Of a stretch of 11,559 nucleotides of DNA, positions 1 to 6,643 are shown one piece after another. How positions within the stretch are numbered: the stretch's first letter is position 1; every line of letters begins with the position of its first letter. The notes beneath the pieces were generated by a model that saw nothing but the letters and a program-made list of their open reading frames with translations, was not told where the DNA came from and did not search any database. This stretch comes from Glomus cerebriforme (taxonomy: Eukaryota > Glomeromycota > Glomeromycetes > Glomerales > Glomeraceae). The translations under genes were made by a program, and so were the position numbers. The stretch is from positions 1 through 11,559 of the forward strand of contig QKYT01000372.1 in the NCBI GenBank assembly GCA_003550305.1, given 5' to 3'.

Positions 1-420
1 ATATTTTCAATCAAATTCTATATAACCAATCAAAATATATAAATCAATATTTTATATAAAAAAACCTAATATGTCCATCATATATTATGATTTGTTTGTG
101 AACTCAAATGCCACATAAAAAATAGATAAACTAATAACAAAAAATAATATATACTCCACAAGAAGAATAACTCGGAAGGAGCATGTTGTTACGGCTAACC
201 AATCTTTGTGCCAATATGACAATCATCATGTCACGTAAGACAAATGGCGGCGGATTTCATTTCTAACTTTCTAACATCACACACTGTCGACCCAGAGCAA
301 CCACTGCAAGTTCTTACTCTTTGGTTATTCGTGGAGCGGTATGGCTGACTTTAACATATGAGCTTGATGATCATGATGATAATGAACAATGTGATCAATT
401 GACCATCATTTTAGGTAATA
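1..420. other. Gene-free AT-rich flank
   Basis: I see no convincing coding region. The first 160 bases are very AT-rich. A short hairpin at about 81-95 has a 6-bp stem and a 3-base loop. From about 170 to 320 the base composition is clearly more GC-rich (for example GGCGGCGG near 247), with no recognisable protein or RNA signature. The last part, from about 360, already shows degenerate versions of the TGATCA-containing motif of the tandem array that follows. The open frame over 321-545 begins with TTG and lies mostly in that array, so I treat it as a by-product of the repeat. Confidence 0.5.
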
Positions 421-433
421 TATTGGCTGCATT

Positions 434-940
434 CTTGTATGTACGTCCATATTTGGACAAAGAAAAAACCATTTTTGACGCAGCATTTCGTAAAAAAATA
501 TTTGGTGTTGTCATGATCAACAATTCTTCATTCATTGGTTCCTGATGTTTATGATAAACATAAACATGCATTTGGCGTTGTTGTGATCAAAAAAATATAT
601 TATTTCATTAGTTCCCGATGTTTGTGATCAACATCAATTACATCATCTGCATTATTATGTGTACGTCAATATTCAGACAAAAAATTCCATTTTCGATGCA
701 GTATTTCATAAAGGAATTTTTGGCGTTGTTTTGATCAACAAAATCTTCATTTCATTGGTTCATGATGTTTATGACCAACATAAACATGCATTTGGCATTA
801 TTGTGATCAACAATGTATTATTTCATTGGTTCCCGATGTTTGTGATCAACATCAATTACATCATCTGCATTCTTGTGTGTACATCCACATTTGGACAAAG
901 AATTCCATTTTCGACGCAGCATTTCGTAAAGGAATTTTTT
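434..940. repeat. Nested tandem repeat, about 219-bp unit with 70-80-bp sub-repeats
   Basis: The block starting GTACGTCCATATTTGGAC recurs at 441, 661 and 879, giving periods of 220 and 218 bp. Within each unit a second block starting TTTGGYGTT occurs twice, at 501 and 571 and again at 719 and 791, so a 70-72-bp sub-period is nested inside the larger one. The copies are diverged by substitutions and small indels. Each sub-repeat carries dyad symmetry, such as ATGTTTATG paired with CATAAACAT around 766-790, and GATGTT paired with AACATC. The palindrome TGATCA occurs eight times between 368 and 848. Open frames on the plus strand here follow the repeat and show no domain, so I do not call them genes. 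Confidence 0.85.
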
Positions 941-1664
941 ATGAGCGAGAAAAGATAAAAATAAAAAAATAAAAAGGAAAATGTAGAAAAATAATAAAAA
1001 ATAAAATTTTTCAAAAACTTTCTATTTATAAAAATATTTTTAGCTCATAATAAAAATGTATTAAACTCTTTATGTAATATACAGTATATTTTCAATAAAG
1101 AAAATAAAAAATTATTTATATTTTAAATGAAAGACAAAAAGTTGGAAGATGTTTTTATTGTTTTTAACGAGAAAAAATTTATAAATTATTCATGTCATGG
1201 TTTCTACTTTATCGAATTGTATTAAAACTGCTTAAAATAAGCTTTGGGTTAAAAACCCAGGGTGATAAAGTAGGACATAAACTCTTTAAAATTTTTCAAG
1301 AAAAAATGGTCGAGAAAAAAGGGAGAAAGAGTTTTTTTTTTCGTACGTTCTTGATCATAAACTAATAATATAAAGATTAAATCAACCGTTTTTTACGAAA
1401 AAGGCAATTTTTTTGGTATCCACGGCAACCCTGCATGTGGGTGATTATCAAATGCGGAATAGAGAAATTTGACGAAAATCTGGTCAAAAACAAAAGGATC
1501 AACCATGATTTTTGCCTACTATAGAAAAAAAATCGCCATAAAATCTGTATATGGTGTTAACTAGAAAATATTTCAAGCGCATTAACTTCATCCAATTCTA
1601 TGTTGATAAAAATATCCAATTAAACTTGAATAATAAATAGTATTTGAGTAGTACTTGATAAAAT
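941..1664. other. Gene-free AT-rich stretch
   Basis: No supported gene. It contains a 10-bp direct repeat AAACTCTTTA at 1063-1072 and 1279-1288, which brackets a branched inverted repeat listed separately. A less AT-rich patch at about 1410-1560 (around CCACGGCAACCCTGCATGTG) stands out from its surroundings. It may be the remnant of an interspersed element, but I cannot identify it. Confidence 0.4.
1204..1273. repeat. Branched inverted repeat: outer stem with two inner hairpins
   Basis: CTACTTTATC at 1204-1213 is perfectly complementary to GATAAAGTAG at 1264-1273. Inside lie two more hairpins. GCTTA/TAAGC (1230-1242) has a 3-base loop. TGGGTT/AACCCA (1245-1259) has a 3-base loop and can be extended by wobble pairs to about 1242-1262. 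The sum is a small multi-branched fold. It lacks recognisable tRNA A and B boxes and hammerhead core motifs, so no RNA family is assigned. It could be the end of a foldback element or a chance structure in AT-rich DNA, though three nested perfect stems in 70 bp make chance less attractive. Confidence 0.5.
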
Positions 1665-1925
1665 TTAAATACATTTTTTAGGATAAAAATTATTTATAAA
1701 TTCATTTAATTCATCCACATAATATTTTGTAATATCCATATTTAAAAGAAATATGTTTAATTCTTGTAATGATTCTTTGAAGGATATTGTTGTTAAAGAA
1801 AAGTCATATTTTATGATATTTGAATTTAGTGAAAAAATAATTTCCTCTGCTGAATTAATAAATTTGGAAATATTTTTGTTTGATAAATTAAAAAGTAAAC
1901 AATTATGAAAGTATAAAAAGTGTGG
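1665..1925 (-). pseudogene. Unidentified open frame without a start, possible exon or gene remnant
   Basis: This minus-strand frame is open for 86 codons between a TAA (1926-1928) and a TAA (1665-1667). That is long for DNA this AT-rich, where about one codon in ten should be a stop. The only methionine lies late (in the segment LLNMDITKYY), so it cannot start near its 5' end. It would have to be an internal or terminal exon, or a fragment. The translation is rich in Asn, Ile, Leu and Lys and includes NSAEEIIFSLNSN and ESLQELNIFLLNMD, which look like helical protein rather than random sequence. I do not recognise a domain. The MIR remnant further along is on the same strand, but I see no splice path joining them. 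Confidence 0.3.
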
Positions 1926-2101
1926 TTATTTTGTACTTCTTATGTATTATTACATGCGGTGTACAAATTCAAGAATTATTATTGGTTAGTAAAAAAATAA
2001 AATTTATATTTATAATTTTTATAATAATCATTTTTGGTTTAGGAAGATTGTTAAAATTGTCTGCTAGCTTCTGGATTAGTCAAAGTCACGTTACTAGTTC
2101 A

Positions 2102-2321
2102 CGTGTAACAAATTTATTTAGTCACATGATAATATTTTGTATTTTAGAATACATTTCCATTTTAAAACTTTTTACATACAATAAATTTTTATGTAAATCT
2201 CAAAAATTATTTGTTTATAAGCAAGAATGTAAAATCTTATTCTTAAAGAAAGTATTACATCATCGACCAGGTTGAAGTGATAAATTATAGAATGACCAAA
2301 TGAATTTCTTAGAAAATAAAT
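2102..2321 (+). repeat. Dispersed repeat, copy 1
   Basis: This stretch aligns over its whole length with 6100-6271 in the same orientation. Shared blocks in order are GTGTAACAAATTTATTTA, AGTCACATGATAATATTT, TTTTTATGTAAA, TTCAAAAATTAT-like, AAGAATGTAA, TTATTCTTA-like, ATTACRTCATCGAC and GACCAAAYGAATTYCTTA. Copy 1 is about 50 bp longer because of small insertions. It contains no intact reading frame of its own; the open frame over 1922-2275 starts with GTG and simply runs through it. It is likely a small non-autonomous interspersed element, but no terminal repeats or target-site duplication are clear. Confidence 0.75.
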
Positions 2322-2457
2322 CTAAATTGCATTAACAATCATCAATATTGATTTGTAATAATATAAAAAGCGTGTATAGTTTAAATAGGAAAACAAATTA
2401 AAAAAATCATAGTTTTGATAATAAAATGGTAGTCTTAAACTGTGATATATTTATTAC

Positions 2458-2729
2458 CTTATTATTAACTTTGGATATACGAATAGTCCAAACATCATTT
2501 GTCAAATCCATTTCATAACCATTATAACCTTTGTAAATTTTATAAATAAATTCTTTATGATGAGTTTTCTAGTATAGAGAATAATAAAGGAAAAATAAAC
2601 ATCAGTAAATACCATATATTGCTGATTTTTCTGGTCAAAGTTATATTTGATTCCTTCAGTTGACAAATATTTTCTAGTAAATATATGAATAAGAGCAACT
2701 TTTGATCCATACACAATTATTGGCTTTTT
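2458..2729 (-). pseudogene. MIR-domain protein remnant, two exons
   Basis: The minus strand reads VYGSKVALIHIFTRKYLSTE, followed by a Gln-rich NQQYM. This is the start of a MIR domain (a beta-trefoil repeat found in protein O-mannosyltransferases, IP3 and ryanodine receptors): YGS-x-V-x-L-x-H, then T-x-(K/R)-YLS. Exon A is 2613-2729, preceded by TTTCAG. A 44-nt GT-AG intron (2569-2612) is followed by exon B, 2458-2568, which is open in the required frame and contains TNDVWTI, the usual MIR-ending tryptophan motif. Exon B ends at AAG|GTAATA. I find no further exon in either direction: the dispersed repeat begins about 140 bp downstream, and a TGA lies just 5' of the acceptor. There is no start codon. 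MIR proteins are a large family in Rhizophagus; this looks like a fragment of one. Confidence 0.55.
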
Positions 2730-2889
2730 CTGAAATTCATTCTTTAGAAAAAAATTTCATGAGAGATTGTAAAAGCTCATAATATAAAAATTTAAAGTAA
2801 CTTATGAATCTTTACTTTAGCAGATAAATACCAGTTGAAATAACAAAAATTGCTAATTATAATAAAATGATCATTGAATACTTTGTGAT

Positions 2890-3540
2890 TTTATCACTAT
2901 TATAAATCGTGTCTAATTTCGCTATTCAACCAATTACTATCCGATATATAATGGTCCATCATTAAAGATAACTTTTTGCATTTTAACGTACTGAATACTA
3001 TATAATCCAGCCTATTCACTATCTATGTAGAATGATGGTACCATTTTCAATAAAAGTCCATTACCGAACCTATCAACTCCTATATTAAATTTCCAATTTC
3101 CTGTGAATCGAGGGTGTAATCCAGATTTTTTTTGCTGTCAGCCAGAGCGAGAGCGTGACCATTTCACCTAAATCATGTAAAAATAAAATTTAACAATAAT
3201 CCCGCTGAAAAAAACCCTTGCAAAAGAAAACTAGCCTATCTTTACGAAAAATAGAAGCCCAGCTGGAATCATAGCTCCCGAATTTTCAATTGTAATGTTA
3301 CTGACAGCTTATTGTTCACTGTGGGCAAGTCAACATACGTAAAATACTCATTGATCCTGTTCTCTCAGGGAAATAGGATCTAAAATAAGCTCAACTCATT
3401 ATCTGACAATGTATTTCATCATCTTCTGAAGAAAATAACACATTGATTCTTTATATTAATCTTTCCATTAACGAAATAAAAGTTTAATATAATCCAGATG
3501 AATCAATTCCTATAATAGCAGATTGAAGTGAGCAATTTAG
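2890..3540 (-). repeat. Probable decayed interspersed element
   Basis: This stretch is visibly less AT-rich than its flanks, especially 3095-3300, which contains GCCAGAGCGAGAGCGTGACC. Short stop-interrupted minus-strand segments look once-coding, for example NSGAMIPAGLLFFVKIG near 3230-3285. Loosely repeated motifs of the TATAATCCAG type recur near 3003, 3117 and 3491. My impression is that this is a commonly repeated Rhizophagus sequence, but I cannot verify that here. Boundaries are approximate and no terminal repeats were found. Confidence 0.35.
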
Positions 3541-3650
3541 TAGCATCTTATTTTATTTGAGATAAATTTAATTATTGTAATTAGTGATAAAATACTATGA
3601 GTCACGAATCAAAAAAAAAATCTAAAAAAAAATAATTTTATTAAATGAGT

Positions 3651-3798
3651 AATTTAAATCACAAACTAAGAAGCTTGTAAGATATCCACTACTTTATACT
3701 TAGTGTTTAAATTAATTTTGAATTAATTTAAATTACAAACCAAGAAACTTGTGAAACATTCTTACCGCTCTAGTCTTAGTGGTTTAAAAATAATTCAA
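3651..3798. repeat. 74-bp tandem duplication
   Basis: Two head-to-tail copies start at 3651 and 3725. The first 30 bases match with four transitions (AATTTAAAYYACAAACYAAG and onward). The middle is more diverged, and the copies share CTTAGTG plus TTTAAA near their ends. Each unit starts with AATTTAAA and ends with a near-complement of it, so each can form an imperfect hairpin. It lies about 40 bp downstream of the kinase gene's stop codon, in what would be its 3' flank. Confidence 0.7.
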
Positions 3799-3838
3799 AA
3801 TAAAATATAAAAAATTGGTAACTGTTTTAATAAACAAT

Positions 3839-5990
3839 CTAAAACCCATCTAAAAAATAAAAATACAAATTAATAAAAAAAAACTTTTTTTTTAAAAAAA
3901 AAAAGATATAACAAATATTACCATCAGGAATTTCTAATTCATCCTGTTCTGCCGAATGAAAATTTGGATTATTGTATATTTCATCATCATCTATTAAAAA
4001 AAATAATAATAAATAAATTAGAACAATGTAATATTACATGTATTATCTGAATTTAATGAATATTTCACTTACCATTAATAACAATGTATTGTTTTTTTAG
4101 TTGATGTTGCATTGTTTCTCTTTTGTAATCATTTTTAATGTCTAAAAAATTATATAAACAATGTATTATTATTATAAAACAAAATATTAAAATTACAAAT
4201 AAATACTTACCATTTAAAATAATATTTGTTTTAGACATGCTGACATAATTATGGCTATTTGAATTATTGAAGTCATCAACTAAAAAAGAAATTAACATTA
4301 AATATTTTAATACATAAATAAAGTTTATCATAAACTCATTACTTACTGTTATCAGGAATATTAAAATCATATGGTTTACTATGAAATGCTATTAAAAATA
4401 AAAAAAAATATTATATTTTGTTTTATAAACAAAAAAATAAAAACAAAAATAAAAATTTTCAATCTATACCTTCTTGTTCCTCTATTATTGTTTAAAAAAA
4501 AATGTTAATATTAATTATCAAAATATTTAAAAATAAATAAAGATTGTTATTACCTTCAGTTGCATTTCTTGGTTTGGGTAAACCTTCAAACTGATGAATT
4601 TTACTTGAACATAATCTGCTACTTGTATATTCTGCTTTTAAGCTAATTGATTCGCCTGCTTTTAAATTATTTGTTTCAGGTTTATTTACAGTATATATGA
4701 TATTTTAATTTCTTCTATTTTTTTTCGAACAGTGTCAATATCAGGTCTTTTTAATGGATCAGCATCCTAACATTGTTCCATTAAATTTTTATATTCTAAA
4801 GGAGTTTCTGGTATAATTTTTGGTCTTATACCATTAATGATATTTATTGCAAGATAATAATCATGATTATAATTACTAAAAGGCGGTTGTCCGGATGAAA
4901 TTTTCCACATAAGCATTGCGATACTATAAATATCAGATTTAAAAGTATATTCTTTTCNNGNAATAANTTCAGGTGCTACATAAGGAAGATTTCCATATAN
5001 ACTTTTTGGTGATTTATCAGCAGGTCCACAAAATCCAAGATCACTAATAAGCCACAAATCATTAAATTGGGAATATAATATATTTCCTGAATGTAAATCT
5101 CTATGAATTGCTTTCTCAAAATGAATAAAATAAAGTGCATGAACTATATCATTAATAATTTTAATCCTTTCTTTCCATATTAGTTGATTATGATTTTGTA
5201 GTAAATAGTTTCTTAAATCAATATTCATTTTAAGCATTACAAGCATATAATCTCTTTCTGATGGATCTTGCGTTAAACCATAACATCGAAGTATACGTGT
5301 CCATTTATTGCTTATTGTTAAGTGTGATTTAGCCTATAAAAAAATATTTAAATATTTAAAATTTTATTTTTTAAAAAAAAAATTAATTTTGTAATTAACT
5401 AATTTTAAAAAATTACAAACCTCTTCAAGCTAACTTTGATCGGTATTTTCAACATTTTTTAATTTTTTAAGTATTACATCAAATGGTTCACTCCTTTTTA
5501 ATTGTTGTTCTTTAGAATACCATTCACGATAATGTCCATCAATCCAATATGCAGTATAAATTTCAGAGCATCCACCTTTTGTTAGATATTCAATATTTTG
5601 TAAATTATTGTATGGGATCCATTCAACTACCATATCTGGAANAAATGTTTCTGTTTGGCATTTCTGTATTAAATTATCAATATCATTATTTCCAGATGTC
5701 CAATCTGAAAATTTTGCTTTTAAATAATTTCGAACACAATATTCACAAAATGTTGTAGCTAAACATTATTGTTTACAATTTTCACAAATTCTTTTTTCTC
5801 CATCATTAAAAAGAACTTTCTCTCGGTCATAATTTTCATTTAACAATCTTATTGCTTTAGTTTTTTCATCTTTTGTAAGAGATTTATCAGCAAGAATTGT
5901 TTTTTATTTAAATTTATGTTGTTTATGTATGTCATCATAAATATTATAATCTATTAATGCAGTTATTCTATTAATTGCTGCAGCAGACAT
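3839..5990 (-). pseudogene. Broken protein kinase gene, eight exons, TKL-like family
   Basis: Exons: 5421-5990, 4554-5333, 4470-4481, 4347-4388, 4211-4279, 4073-4141, 3922-3990 and 3839-3849; all introns are GT-AG. The ATG at 5988-5990 opens MSAAAINRIT. A Cys-rich segment follows with two CxxC pairs (CENC, CEYC; about codons 68-86). Kinase motifs: loop KGGCSEIY (about 138), VILKK lysine (175), HRDLHSGN (267-274), DLG in place of DFG (288-290), APE (310-312) and SDIYS. In-frame stops lie at 5904-5906, 5766-5768, 5430-5432 and 4767-4769; the last two sit where related kinases usually carry Trp (QSW, EQCW). A frameshift near 4684-4697 adds the equivalent of two bases. Downstream, the 3' exons stay open and end ...EIPDDGF-stop. 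Five Ns near the APE motif and one in exon 1 are ambiguous. Rhizophagus has hundreds of such kinases. I infer a recent pseudogene; assembly error is the alternative. Confidence 0.85.
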
Positions 5991-6019
5991 GATACAATTT
6001 TATAAAATTTATTCAAAAG

Positions 6020-6049
6020 ATGAATTTTTAAACCAAAAAAAAAATTCAT
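6020..6049. repeat. 10-bp inverted repeat upstream of the kinase start
   Basis: ATGAATTTTT at 6020-6029 is perfectly complementary to AAAAATTCAT at 6040-6049, with a 10-base loop. It sits about 30 bp upstream of the kinase ATG, so it would fall in the 5' UTR or core promoter. A chance origin in AT-rich DNA is possible. Confidence 0.4.
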
Positions 6050-6064
6050 ATTTTATATTTTTTA

Positions 6065-6079
6065 CGGAGTTGGACTCCG
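6065..6079. repeat. Short GC-rich hairpin beside repeat copy 2
   Basis: CGGAGT (6065-6070) and ACTCCG (6074-6079) form a perfect 6-bp stem around TGG. It is one of the few GC-rich stems in the window and lies 20 bp before the second dispersed repeat copy, next to the palindrome TTGTACAA. It may mark the end of an inserted element. No matching sequence appears next to copy 1. Confidence 0.45.
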
Positions 6080-6099
6080 CAATTGTACAACAAATTATT

Positions 6100-6271
6100 C
6101 GTGTGTAACAAATTTATTTAAAGTCACAAAGTCACATGATAATATTTCTATTTTTAGAGACATAAATTTTTTATGTAAAATTCAAAAATTATATTTATAA
6201 GAATGTAAGGTCTCATTCTTAGAAAAAATATTACGTCATCGACTGACCAAACGAATTCCTTAAAAAATAAA
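6100..6271 (+). repeat. Dispersed repeat, copy 2
   Basis: This copy aligns collinearly with 2102-2321, starting at CGTGTGTAACAAATTTATTTA and ending at GACCAAACGAATTCCTTA with an A-rich tail. It is shorter than copy 1 through several deletions and has an extra AAGTCACA duplication near its start. It occupies the promoter region shared by two divergent genes. Confidence 0.75.
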
Positions 6272-6643
6272 TAAAAGTATGAAAATTCTTAATCCAACAG
6301 ATTATTTTATTATAGTTAACACATTTTAAAAAATGGTTTATCTCGTAAGGAGAAATGAAAGTATCAAACAAAGATATTCACTAAATTATCTTTTAAATTG
6401 ACATAAAATAAAATATCAACAAAAAAAGAAAAATATTTTTAATATGAACAATAAAAATAGTATAAATTTGCGAAAATAACATGAAAATTTAGTTTAAACC
6501 CCCTGTAGATCGGTATTTTGGTGTGGGAGGACAAAAATATTAAAATAGTTAAATACAACATTCGTAACTTTATTAGTACTTTTTTTTTTTTTCTTTTAAA
6601 AAAAATTTTTTTGCTTACTTTCACATTTACAAAATAAAAAATA

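Larger units (their letters stand above)
5991..6643. promoter_or_regulatory. Divergent intergenic region between the kinase remnant and the BTB-TLDc gene
   Basis: The two genes point away from each other, with 653 bp between start codons. On the kinase side the flank is T-rich toward the ATG and contains AAATATAAAATATG, a possible TATA-like element. On the BTB side there is a T-rich tract at about 6580-6612, then AAAATAAAAAATAATG at the start. A GC-richer island at about 6498-6532 (ACCCCCTGTAGATCGG, then GGTGTGGGAGG) is conspicuous in otherwise AT-rich DNA and could be a promoter element. The middle holds a dispersed repeat copy and two hairpins, listed separately. No transcription start can be read directly. 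Confidence 0.4.

Noticed and set aside
321..545. Plus-strand open frame in the tandem array
   Set aside because: It starts with TTG, follows the repeat unit and has no domain; its continuity comes from the repeat sequence.
659..958. 99-codon plus-strand open frame in the tandem array
   Set aside because: It begins inside a repeat unit and its sequence is repeat-derived; the equivalent frame is broken in the previous unit.
1922..2275. 117-codon plus-strand open frame
   Set aside because: It has a GTG start, an Ile/Phe-rich low-complexity translation, and overlaps dispersed repeat copy 1, whose second copy does not keep the frame open.
3095..3180. Possible tRNA or SINE promoter boxes around GAATCGAGGGTGTAATCC
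   Set aside because: The reverse complement (CTCGATTC) does not match a B box well, no A box lies at the right distance, and no cloverleaf forms.
4065..4370. 101-codon minus-strand open frame
   Set aside because: It runs through two introns of the kinase tail; the spliced frame explains the region better.
5549..5758. Plus-strand open frame opposite the kinase exon
   Set aside because: Shadow of the kinase coding strand, with no motif.
6439..6624. Minus-strand open frame in the BTB-TLDc promoter
   Set aside because: Lys/Phe-rich translation of the poly-T tract; no coding signature.
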